From Candidatus Heimdallarchaeota archaeon (GTDB taxonomy: Archaea; Asgardarchaeota; Heimdallarchaeia; Hodarchaeales; Hodarchaeaceae): DNA of 48,323 nt. Both the position numbers and the translations under genes were made by a program. Below the pieces are notes generated by a model that worked only from the letters and a program-made list of their open reading frames with translations, was not told the origin of the DNA and made no database searches. The stretch lies in NCBI GenBank assembly GCA_020353515.1, contig CP070695.1:1029161-1077483 (forward strand), read 5' to 3'. Shown here piece after piece: positions 7,899 through 15,334 of the stretch (position 1 is its first letter; each line of letters starts with the position of its first letter).

Positions 7899-10800
7899 TC
7901 AAGATTTTGGTTTTCTTTTCACTTTTTTCACGAGTAGAAGGGGGAGAAGCGATAGAATCGCCACGATTCCTGTCATGCCAGGACTTCGCCCTATAACGAC
8001 TGTGGGAGCAGAGGAGGAAGGTAAAGTTGTGGTAGGTGTCGGGTGAACAGCAGTGGTCTCTGGTTCACTTGAGGAGATTATTGGGACATCATTTTCGATA
8101 GAAAATGTGCCATCAGAGATATCTTCTATTGATACTCCAGCTGAACAAATAGCTACAACCCTGATTCTATAGGAAGAACCATCCGAAATACTATTGGTAT
8201 TCCAAGAATAGGAGGTGTCTGTTAAACCTAAACCTAATTGAATCCATCCACCACCATCAGAGTAATATACTGTAAAGGTGACTGGATGCCTGTAGGAATC
8301 TTCTGGCCATGACCATCGGATGGTAATTATCCCATCAACAGTCTCTCCACCATTGGGGTATAACACCCCTAGGAAAAACAAGAGACAACTATCAGATGGA
8401 TTCGGATACGTGAGGGGATTGAAGTCTTCACTGCCAGTAGTCCCATCCAGTCCGTATGGGAAATCTACAATTCCATCATTATTTGTATCTGGACTCGTCC
8501 AATCACTCCAATAATTAATATCAAAGATATTGTCAGTTCCATTGTCTAATGCTTGTATTCCTCCAAGATTATTCTCAATGAAATCATTAAACCGCACATA
8601 ATTGAAGCTAGTTGCACCATCAAACACAATTGCATAATTCGTATTATTTTCGAAAGAATTATGTTCAATTGAGTTTTCGGTTCCACCCAGAAGCCAAATT
8701 CCATTGATTTTTGTTTCAAGAATAGTGTTATTTACAATTAGATTATTGTGTGCAGCTCCATCAAAAACAATACCATAATCACTACCTTTACCCAGTCTGT
8801 TATCAGTCACAATGTTATCATATGCCGACCAAAGTTGAATATCGCCCTGATTATTGAACATTGTATTATTAGTTATAGTGGTTTCATTTGTATGCTGGTC
8901 AACAAGAATGCCCCACCTACTATTGTATACAGTATTGTGCTGGATCGTTAAAAATGAACTGAAAGCAGTTGATATTCCAACACTAGCGTTATGTAGATCG
9001 TGACCAGTTATAGTGATCCCAGTACAATTGAACAGAAAAATCTGACCAGCGCCAATTGGAACGGTTCCACCATTCATGCCCACCCAGAAAACAAAAGGTT
9101 TCCCGTTTACCAAGTTATCCTCTACTAAAGTTTGAATATATCTTCCAAAAGAGGACCCCGCCCAAAAGATTCCATTATTTGTTAAAATGTTATCCTTGAT
9201 ATAATGATTAGGTGAATCCCAAAGAAGAATTCCATATAGGCGATCATGGTTAAAAATGTAATTATGAATCAATCTGTTATTTGTAGACTCTCCAATGTAA
9301 ATTCCACTTCTTTCATTTTCGTAAATGGTATTATTTAGAATTATGTTTGAACTCGAGCCCTGCCACAATGCGATCCCGTGATTTAGGTTACTGTAGACGA
9401 TGTTGTGTGCTACCGTGTTATTATCGGACGGTGTGGGGCCCTCTATCAAAATACCGTTGAACCCATTACCATAAACTGTATTATTGGTGATTGTATTATT
9501 GTGGTTAGCAGATTGGAGTCGAATACCAGCCCAATTATTGTTATAACAAGTATTATTGACAATGGTGTTATAATTACTTGAGGTAAGTAACCTAATACCA
9601 TCCTGATTATTACTGTAGATTATGTTATATGAGAGAGTATTGTTCTCTGATGCTTGATCGATCCAAATCCCACTTTCTTCAAAGTGGTCATGTATAACAT
9701 TGTTTGTAATTATATTCTTGCCAGAATAATCAAGATTGAGTCCACTATATCTATTAATAAACATTGAATTATTGACAATGATGTTATTATAGGAATTCCA
9801 AAATGCAATCCCTCGATCACAGTTGTAAATCGTGTTATTTGCTATAGTACCATTACTAACAGTAAAAAACTGAATTCCACTACCAGCGCTAGACCGCCCA
9901 TTAAGAAGATTAGCACCAATTACAAAATGGTCCGTAATCCCACTGATTTCAATCAAGTGTCCACTTGTAGCATTAATATATAGTCCCTCAATCCGATAGG
10001 GATTGTTTAAGGTTCCTGTTCCACTAAATCCCATGGTTGAAAATTGAATGCTAGAAGTAATGAAGATTGGGTCATGGGGAGTATATGTTTTACTCACTAT
10101 CCCCATATCGGTAATCCATTGAGTTAATTCAGTCGTATTGGTGGGAACGATGATTTCACCACCAATAATTTTGTTTAGAACGGTGACATTAACTTCTTGA
10201 ATGATATCAGAACCAATTACTTCTTTGGTATAGTTTAGAGGAGATATACCTACAGCACCTTCTGCTAATCCTAGTTCTTTAACATCAGCACTCCAAGTTG
10301 AATCATAAACATCCTTAATCGCACTATAGACGGCTAAATCGACTCTTTTTATCATAGAGGAGAGGATACGGCCAGGATAAAGATAATCTTGGTCTGCATC
10401 AACACCAATAGCGTAAAATCCTTCGCCTTGCTCGTTGGTAGATTCAAAGACACCATCTCCACTCGTTCCTGCAGCAGTGAAAATAATATCTACGCCCTGA
10501 GCCCACATAGTTTCCGCAATAGCTTTACCTGTTACAGGATCACCCCAAGATCCAACAAAATCCTCAAAGACTTCAATATAGCTATTATTCTTCTCATATA
10601 AAACGCCAGCCTTGAATCCAGCCCAGAATTTACGAATTAGCGCGATATCCATTCCCCCCACAAAACCAACTCTTCCAGTTTGGGTCATTAGACCCGCCAA
10701 GGCCCCCACAAGGAATGATCCTTCATACTCCTTGAACATAAATGAGCTAACATTCCCTTGATTAACAGGATAATCAATAATGGCGATCGCTTGAGTGGGG

Positions 10801-11255
10801 TAAGATTTCGCAGTTTCATTCACGGCAGTTCCTTGTGCAAATCCAATGGCGATTATTAGATCATAACTCCCCGAAGCAGCATAGCTGTCCAAATACCCTT
10901 GGAATTGACTTGTGTCAGTAGGTTCTACATAGGTAAATGTACACAATCCTTCGGACTCTGCTTTTTGAAGTCCAGTATACGCCATCGCATTGAAACCTCT
11001 ATCATCAATCCCACCAGTTGAGAAAACACAAGCAATTTGTATTGGAGCAGCAATTCTTGTAGTTTTAGCTCTAGTCGGTGATGGAACAAATGTTTCTCCA
11101 TTAGATTTTTTAGGAGATGATGCTCCTAGTTCTATGATCTCATTATTCGAGAATGTTGTTTGAGTTAATTGGTTTTCTTGTTTTGAAATCCAAGTATTTA
11201 ATCCAAATAAGATACTAAGAATAAATATTAAGAAGAAGAATCTTTTAGATTTCAT
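7899..11255 (-). CDS. Fusion of a BMP/PnrA-type solute-binding domain with a NosD-like right-handed beta-helix, C-terminally anchored
   Basis: About 1118 aa from ATG 11255 (a GTG three codons earlier, at 11264, is possible; GGAA precedes the ATG). Parts in order: hydrophobic signal segment FFFLIFILSILFG; a Med/BMP family domain (about 70-385) with FSTGGIDDRGFNAMAYTG, GFVGGMDIALIRKFWAG and FTAAGTSGDGVFE, the fold that binds nucleosides in PnrA/BmpA lipoproteins; a NosD/PbH1 beta-helix (about 405-905) made of Asn-rich coils such as NNTIYNCDRG; a fibronectin-III-like domain (about 945-1040); a Ser/Thr/Pro stalk; and a final SPGMTG, hydrophobic helix, KKVKRK tail. That tail looks like a cell-surface sorting or membrane-anchor signal. 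No lipobox Cys is present. A stalked surface receptor or adhesin that binds a nucleoside-like ligand is inferred. No ABC permease or ATPase gene is nearby. Confidence 0.85.
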   Translation of the reverse strand: MKSKRFFFLIFILSILFGLNTWISKQENQLTQTTFSNNEIIELGASSPKKSNGETFVPSPTRAKTTRIAAPIQIACVFSTGGIDDRGFNAMAYTGLQKAESEGLCTFTYVEPTDTSQFQGYLDSYAASGSYDLIIAIGFAQGTAVNETAKSYPTQAIAIIDYPVNQGNVSSFMFKEYEGSFLVGALAGLMTQTGRVGFVGGMDIALIRKFWAGFKAGVLYEKNNSYIEVFEDFVGSWGDPVTGKAIAETMWAQGVDIIFTAAGTSGDGVFESTNEQGEGFYAIGVDADQDYLYPGRILSSMIKRVDLAVYSAIKDVYDSTWSADVKELGLAEGAVGISPLNYTKEVIGSDIIQEVNVTVLNKIIGGEIIVPTNTTELTQWITDMGIVSKTYTPHDPIFITSSIQFSTMGFSGTGTLNNPYRIEGLYINATSGHLIEISGITDHFVIGANLLNGRSSAGSGIQFFTVSNGTIANNTIYNCDRGIAFWNSYNNIIVNNSMFINRYSGLNLDYSGKNIITNNVIHDHFEESGIWIDQASENNTLSYNIIYSNNQDGIRLLTSSNYNTIVNNTCYNNNWAGIRLQSANHNNTITNNTVYGNGFNGILIEGPTPSDNNTVAHNIVYSNLNHGIALWQGSSSNIILNNTIYENERSGIYIGESTNNRLIHNYIFNHDRLYGILLWDSPNHYIKDNILTNNGIFWAGSSFGRYIQTLVEDNLVNGKPFVFWVGMNGGTVPIGAGQIFLFNCTGITITGHDLHNASVGISTAFSSFLTIQHNTVYNSRWGILVDQHTNETTITNNTMFNNQGDIQLWSAYDNIVTDNRLGKGSDYGIVFDGAAHNNLIVNNTILETKINGIWLLGGTENSIEHNSFENNTNYAIVFDGATSFNYVRFNDFIENNLGGIQALDNGTDNIFDINYWSDWTSPDTNNDGIVDFPYGLDGTTGSEDFNPLTYPNPSDSCLLFFLGVLYPNGGETVDGIITIRWSWPEDSYRHPVTFTVYYSDGGGWIQLGLGLTDTSYSWNTNSISDGSSYRIRVVAICSAGVSIEDISDGTFSIENDVPIISSSEPETTAVHPTPTTTLPSSSAPTVVIGRSPGMTGIVAILSLLPLLLVKKVKRKPKS

Positions 11256-11464
11256 TATTTCCACTTTTATCTATTTAAATCTCTTTGAAAAGCGTTATCG
11301 TTTTAAAAAAGGCGAAAGATCATATGTCACGAATGAATTCTTATACTTTTCTTGGAAAAAAAGTAAATTTCTCCTTTTCTAATCTCGAAATTTTCAGGTT
11401 GTTAAAAATAAAATCTCAAGATTACTATTAGATTTGATTTTTTTTCTCCTAGGAAGAATTTTAC

Positions 11465-11863
11465 ATGTATCTTGAAACCAATCAGAATTCTGAAACGATG
11501 GATCGTTTACACGAAATTGAACGAATCCTTCAAGAACTCCAATCAAGGATTCCTGACCTAGAAGGACTTGCAGTCGTTTCAAAGGAAGGGTTATCTATTG
11601 CAAGTATGTTATTCACGACTGTTGATGAAGATCGAATTGGTGCAATGACCGCCGCGAGTCTCTCTTTATCTGATCGAATCGTACTCGAATTAGAGCGAGG
11701 AATTATGGATCAGGTAATAATCACAGGAACAAATGGTCTAGTTATCATTCGTGATGCTGGAGAACATGCTGTGTTAGTAGGAATTGCCAAACCAAACGCA
11801 AAATTGGGCTTAGTGTTGTTGGATATCAAACGGGCAGCAGAAAAGCTCGCTGGCATAATTTGA
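11465..11863 (+). CDS. Roadblock/LC7 domain protein
   Basis: 132 aa, a single Roadblock/LC7 domain: helix RLHEIERILQELQSRIPDL, strand LAVVSKEGLSIASML, helix SLSDRIVLELERG, strand DQVIITGTNGLVIIRDAG, strand HAVLVGIAKPNAKLG and a C-terminal helix. The family includes bacterial MglB (a GAP for MglA) and eukaryotic dynein light chain and Ragulator subunits. AGGA lies about ten bases before the ATG, with a TATA-like TTAAAAATAAAA at 11402-11413. The next gene, 20 bases on, is a Ras-like GTPase, so this protein probably dimerises as its partner or activator. The pair is a hallmark of Asgard genomes, though MglA/MglB-like pairs also occur in bacteria. Confidence 0.9.
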   Translation: MYLETNQNSETMDRLHEIERILQELQSRIPDLEGLAVVSKEGLSIASMLFTTVDEDRIGAMTAASLSLSDRIVLELERGIMDQVIITGTNGLVIIRDAGEHAVLVGIAKPNAKLGLVLLDIKRAAEKLAGII

Positions 11864-11883
11864 AATGATGGTGTGTGTTGACG

Positions 11884-12507
11884 ATGAGATTATTCAATTC
11901 CATACGATCTAATCCAAGTAAACCTTTGAAGTTAGTTATTCTGGGAGAAGGGGGAGTTGGAAAAACGACAATTGCTAAAACTTTTGTTAATAACTCCTTT
12001 TACTCTGAAGCAAAACAGACTATCGCAGTTGAATTTCATTCCAAGATTTTCTCCATTGGCGTAGGTCAAGACGCAAAAATTCAATTGTGGGATTTAGGAG
12101 GGCAAGAACAATTTAAAAACATGAAAACGGTCTTTAAAAGATTCTGTGAAGGAGCTGATGGTGCCCTTCTATGTTTTGATCTGACTGATATAGGATCTCT
12201 TTTTGCACTTCCTGAATGGATCGATTTTCTTGATAAAGATGTACCTCGGTTTTTGATTGGCACAAAATATGATATTGCAACTATTGAAGAACGAAATGTC
12301 TTTCTCAACAACTTCGTTCAAAGGTTTAATTGCGAATTTTCCTTTAAATGCACTTCAAAAGATGTAGAAACTGTGGAAAATATTTTTAAGCAGGTAATTA
12401 TATTTATCAAAGACTTCAAAGAAGTTCAATTGAATAAATCACCAGAATCACTGACACAACGACCTAAATGGATGGATTTTATCCCCTCGTACCATGAATC
12501 TAGTTAG
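11884..12507 (+). CDS. Ras-superfamily small GTPase (Asgard type)
   Basis: 207 aa from ATG 11884 (GTG 11875 is possible). All G motifs are readable: P-loop GEGGVGKTT (about 21-29), switch II WDLGGQEQF with DxxGxE (about 70-75), a G4 of GTKYD in place of NKxD (about 126-130), and a G5 of CTSK (about 156-159). The C-terminus (PSYHESS) has no Cys, so no prenylation box of the Rab or Ras kind. The sequence is closest in feel to Rab/Arf-like Asgard GTPases. It is co-transcribed with the Roadblock protein just upstream, which may act as its GAP or scaffold on membranes. The Thr in place of Asn in NKxD could weaken guanine selectivity or change exchange rate. Confidence 0.92.
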   Translation: MRLFNSIRSNPSKPLKLVILGEGGVGKTTIAKTFVNNSFYSEAKQTIAVEFHSKIFSIGVGQDAKIQLWDLGGQEQFKNMKTVFKRFCEGADGALLCFDLTDIGSLFALPEWIDFLDKDVPRFLIGTKYDIATIEERNVFLNNFVQRFNCEFSFKCTSKDVETVENIFKQVIIFIKDFKEVQLNKSPESLTQRPKWMDFIPSYHESS

Positions 12508-12532
12508 ATCGAAAAACTGTTTCTTATATACA

Positions 12533-12560
12533 AGTTTCTTTCCTATTTTCCCTATTTTTC
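12533..12560 (+). terminator. Pyrimidine-rich tract after the GTPase gene
   Basis: A T/C-rich stretch with runs of up to five T begins about 25 bases after the GTPase stop and ends 80 bases before the next gene. It fits an archaeal oligo-T terminator. Confidence 0.3.
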
Positions 12561-12640
12561 AATGTCCTACTCAATTTTGATTATTCTATTAATAGGGAAA
12601 AAATCATAATCCTTTCACCAGATTCAGAAATACGAGTCCA

Positions 12641-14017
12641 ATGTCATATTCATCAATGGTAGAAATTCTAAAAAAGGCTGAAACTGGTCCGATTTGCCTC
12701 GAGAATGACTTTGATCGTAAAATTTTGATATTAAAACTTAAAGAAGTAATAAAGGAGTATGATATCAAATTTGACCCAGATAGCTTGATACCAAATGACA
12801 ATTCACTTGCTGATGATGTTTTTAATGCTGCTTTTGAACTTTATTTAGAAACAGGTACTCTTTGTGTGAGTACTCACCGTCAAATTAAATTTGAGGAAGC
12901 GGAGATCAAAGAGGCTTTGAAAAATGCACCCAAACACATCATTTTTGGTGAGGGGGTTGATAAAAGAGAAATGACTCCAAGACGGATAGAGGACTCTAAT
13001 CCCCCCCTTTGTTTAACTTCTGGTGGGGGGGAAATATCTGAGGATATTTATATTCAGGTAGTTCAAAGTTATGCTCAAGAACCATTAGCTGACACAGTAA
13101 GTGGAGGGTGTCCACTACACACAATATTTGGGGTGATTCCAAAAGCAGGTGCTCCTGCAGAGGTGTTAGCTTCAATGTACAATGTTATCTATTCAAAAGA
13201 GGGGGCTAAACGAGCTGGTCGTTCAGGAATTGGATTCCACAACCTGTTGGGAACAGCACTCTCATCCGCAGCTTACGTTTCCGCGAGTCAATCAGAACTC
13301 GGGGTCAGACCTGTAGATGGAAACCTTATCGCCTCACTTGCAGAACTTAAAACAGATTACAGCCAACTCACTAAAGCACTATATTACTCTGAGAGGAAAA
13401 ATATTATCCCTGGAGCTGTGTATGTACCTTTGATGGGAGGATATGGTGGTGGTCCTGAAGGAACTGCTATTGTTACACTCGCCCACCATTTGCAGGGGCT
13501 CCTTGTCCATCACGTTGCTTATTCAGACTTTCCAGTCACTCATCTCAAATATTCTTGTAGTACAGCACAGGAGTCCTTGTGGTGTGCGGGTATTGTAGGT
13601 CAAGCTCTTAGCCGAAATACACATCTCTTGACTGCAGCAGAAGCAATCACGGCAGCTGGCCCTTGTACAGGGATGTGTTTATACGAGATTGCAGCAAGTT
13701 CAATCGTTGGAACCGTTTCTGGGATCCATATCAATAACGCCTCAGCGGCGAAAAGCCAATATCTTGATCGTGAAACAGGAATGGAGGCAAGAATTGGGTG
13801 TGAAGTTGGTCATGCAGCAACAGGAATGAAAAGAACTGATGCAAACGAGTTAGTTAAACAACTTCTTCAGAAGTATAATCAGAATCTTGAAAATCCTCCA
13901 CTTGGTAAGAAATTCCAAGAATGTTATGATATTAACACAGTAAAACCGTCTAAAGAGTATGTTGACGTTTACATGAAAGTTAAGAAGGAATTACAAGAAC
14001 TTGGACTTCAATTTTAA
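12641..14017 (+). CDS. MtmB-family (monomethylamine:corrinoid) methyltransferase homologue without pyrrolysine; His at the Pyl site
   Basis: 458 aa, the same length as methanogen MtmB, with which it shares landmarks along the whole chain: THRQIKF, SYAQEPLADT, AGRSGIGF, LMGGYGGGPEGTAIV, AAGPCTGMCLYE, TGMEARIGCEVG and GKKFQECYDI. MtmB transfers the methyl of monomethylamine to a corrinoid protein and uses pyrrolysine at residue 202 (AGRPGMGV-Pyl-G). Here the aligned residue is His200, coded CAC, and the gene has no in-frame TAG. The protein therefore cannot use the Pyl-imine chemistry, and its substrate is open: another methylated amine, a methylamide or a methyl-corrinoid step. No corrinoid protein, RamA or Pyl genes are in the window. 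A second homologue lies 1.3 kb downstream on the other strand. Confidence 0.88.
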   Translation: MSYSSMVEILKKAETGPICLENDFDRKILILKLKEVIKEYDIKFDPDSLIPNDNSLADDVFNAAFELYLETGTLCVSTHRQIKFEEAEIKEALKNAPKHIIFGEGVDKREMTPRRIEDSNPPLCLTSGGGEISEDIYIQVVQSYAQEPLADTVSGGCPLHTIFGVIPKAGAPAEVLASMYNVIYSKEGAKRAGRSGIGFHNLLGTALSSAAYVSASQSELGVRPVDGNLIASLAELKTDYSQLTKALYYSERKNIIPGAVYVPLMGGYGGGPEGTAIVTLAHHLQGLLVHHVAYSDFPVTHLKYSCSTAQESLWCAGIVGQALSRNTHLLTAAEAITAAGPCTGMCLYEIAASSIVGTVSGIHINNASAAKSQYLDRETGMEARIGCEVGHAATGMKRTDANELVKQLLQKYNQNLENPPLGKKFQECYDINTVKPSKEYVDVYMKVKKELQELGLQF

Positions 14018-14041
14018 TGATAACCAGATTTAACCGACGAA

Positions 14042-14167
14042 ATAAAAAGTATTGGGCTCGTGTGCTATTTAGAGGAACGACATTTAAGGAAAAAACATAA
14101 AGAAGAGTATGAAAACTATCTAAAAAGCACTCCTAGATGGATTGGTATTCCGAAGTCAGAAAAGTAA
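14042..14167 (+). pseudogene. C-terminal remnant of an isoprenylcysteine/phospholipid methyltransferase (ICMT-like) gene
   Basis: The only open frame here starts right after an in-frame TAA at 14021 and has no plausible start. It encodes CYLEERHLRKKHKEEY followed by ENYLKSTPRWIGIPKSEK and a stop at 14165. This is the typical end of ICMT/PEMT-type membrane methyltransferases (L-x-EE-x-x-L, then Y-x-x-Y, then PRW-I). All upstream transmembrane parts are missing, so it is read as a deletion remnant left when the neighbouring mtmB-like gene arrived or rearranged. The match is by motif memory and short, hence moderate confidence. Confidence 0.55.
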
Positions 14168-14174
14168 TCATGTC

Positions 14175-14708
14175 TTACATGAACTCTGTCAAACTTTTCT
14201 TTCGTGATTCTAAAGCTAATAGTTTTTCTTTCCTCCATAAACCTCCGCCATAACCATGTAAAGTTCCATTACTTGCGATCACACGATGACAAGGAACAAC
14301 TATCGCAACTGGATTATTGCCATTCGCTCTTCCAACTGCACGAGATGCAGAGGGGTTACCAATCACCCGAGCAATATCAATATAAGATCTAGTCTCTCCG
14401 TAAGGTATCTTTTGCAATTCCTTCCATACAGAGATCTCAAAAGTAGTTCCCCTTAAATCAAGGGAAATGGAGAAATTTTGTAATTTTCTTTCAAAATAAT
14501 CCTTAAGCTCGCTCTCAAGCTTATCAAGCGTCGAATGGGTTCCTTCGGTACAGTCCATTTTGTACCACTTATTGTATCGGGAGTTTATATCGATTAAACT
14601 ATGCTTGTCACGGAATTCTAGAAGACAACACCCTTTAGAGGTTGTTCCAGCGATTAGAGTTCCTAAAGGGCTATCCATATATCGATAGACTATCGTAGGA
14701 TTAGACAT
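14175..14708 (-). CDS. ogt: O6-alkylguanine-DNA alkyltransferase (Ogt / AdaB)
   Basis: 177 aa from ATG 14708. The protein moves the alkyl group from O6-alkylguanine in DNA to its own Cys, a suicide repair reaction. Seen: N-terminal domain MDSPLGTLIAGTTSKGCCLLEF; helix-turn-helix region IPYGETRSYIDIARVIGNP; Arg finger region SRAVGRANGNNP; active-site motif VVPCHRVI; and the closing GYGGGLWRKEKLLALE. Length and motifs are complete. The ATG at 14708 overlaps the stop of the upstream Ada-like gene by eight bases (ATGTCTAA), so the two are translationally coupled, and I prefer it to the longer start at 14801, which would add 31 residues read over the other gene. Confidence 0.93.
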   Translation of the reverse strand: MSNPTIVYRYMDSPLGTLIAGTTSKGCCLLEFRDKHSLIDINSRYNKWYKMDCTEGTHSTLDKLESELKDYFERKLQNFSISLDLRGTTFEISVWKELQKIPYGETRSYIDIARVIGNPSASRAVGRANGNNPVAIVVPCHRVIASNGTLHGYGGGLWRKEKLLALESRKKSLTEFM

Positions 14709-15243
14709 GTCGAGAATCTCGTGGAGAATGACCAAACTCCTTAAAGAAAGCTGTTCTAAACCCACTATAGGATTTAAACCCGCAATGAGATGGGAGCTCA
14801 TTTGAATTCACTCCCTGTTGTATTAATTCTTTAGCATAAGCCAGGCGTAGTTTTCGGTGGAAAGCCATGGGAGTTAAGCGGTAGTGATTCTTGAAATGCC
14901 GTCTAATGGTAGAAATCTCTACTCCTGTAATTTGAACCAAGGTTTTCTCATTAATTCTTTCGGAGACATTCCTTTTCATATATGATAGAACCTTATCTAA
15001 CCAATTAGGCATAATATTGGGAAATAAATCTGGTTTACACCGTTTACAGCTTCGATATCCTGTATCAATTGCTTCCTCTCGCGTTAAAAAAAATACCATA
15101 TTTTCTTCGAGAGATAATCTTGCCTTACAAGACGGAAGACAAAAGATTTTCATCGTACGTGCCCCCACATAAAATTGACCATCGTATGAAGCATCACGTC
15201 TTATTCGTGCCTTTACCATTTCTTCATACGAGAGATTTCTCAT
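14701..15243 (-). CDS. adaA: Ada-like methyl-phosphotriester sensor and AraC-type regulator (AdaA)
   Basis: 180 aa. Residues about 10-70 are the Ada metal-binding domain with its four Cys ligands: FCLPSCKAR and SCKRCKPDL. In Ada the first of these Cys takes the methyl from a DNA phosphotriester and turns the protein into an activator. Residues about 82-178 are an AraC-type double helix-turn-helix (NEKTLVQITGVEISTIRRHF, then GVNSNELPSHCGFKSYSGFR and FGHSPRDSR). The C-terminal alkyltransferase domain of E. coli Ada is here a separate, coupled gene (ogt), as in Bacillus AdaA/AdaB. AraC-type proteins are rare in archaea, so transfer from bacteria is likely. Confidence 0.9.
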   Translation of the reverse strand: MRNLSYEEMVKARIRRDASYDGQFYVGARTMKIFCLPSCKARLSLEENMVFFLTREEAIDTGYRSCKRCKPDLFPNIMPNWLDKVLSYMKRNVSERINEKTLVQITGVEISTIRRHFKNHYRLTPMAFHRKLRLAYAKELIQQGVNSNELPSHCGFKSYSGFRTAFFKEFGHSPRDSRHV

Positions 15244-15334
15244 GATTAGAGGTCATTTCTTGGTAATTTTAAACATTGTGCCGATTTTCGAGCAAGTAAT
15301 TCAGTATCAATTTGTATTGATGTGGAAAGAACCA

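Noticed and set aside
8520..10040. Repetitive DNA resembling a repeat array or CRISPR
   Set aside because: The periodicity comes from beta-helix coils of about 22-24 codons with diverged sequence. There are no identical repeats with unique spacers.
8320..10601. Several short plus-strand frames opposite the beta-helix gene
   Set aside because: They mirror the Asn-rich repeats of the large minus-strand protein and show no independent domain, start signal or spacing.
14701..14801. Frameshift in a single fused ada gene
   Set aside because: The Ada-like frame ends in a normal stop after the HTH and an ATG for Ogt overlaps that stop (ATGTCTAA). Both parts are complete, which fits the known split AdaA/AdaB layout better than a sequencing error.
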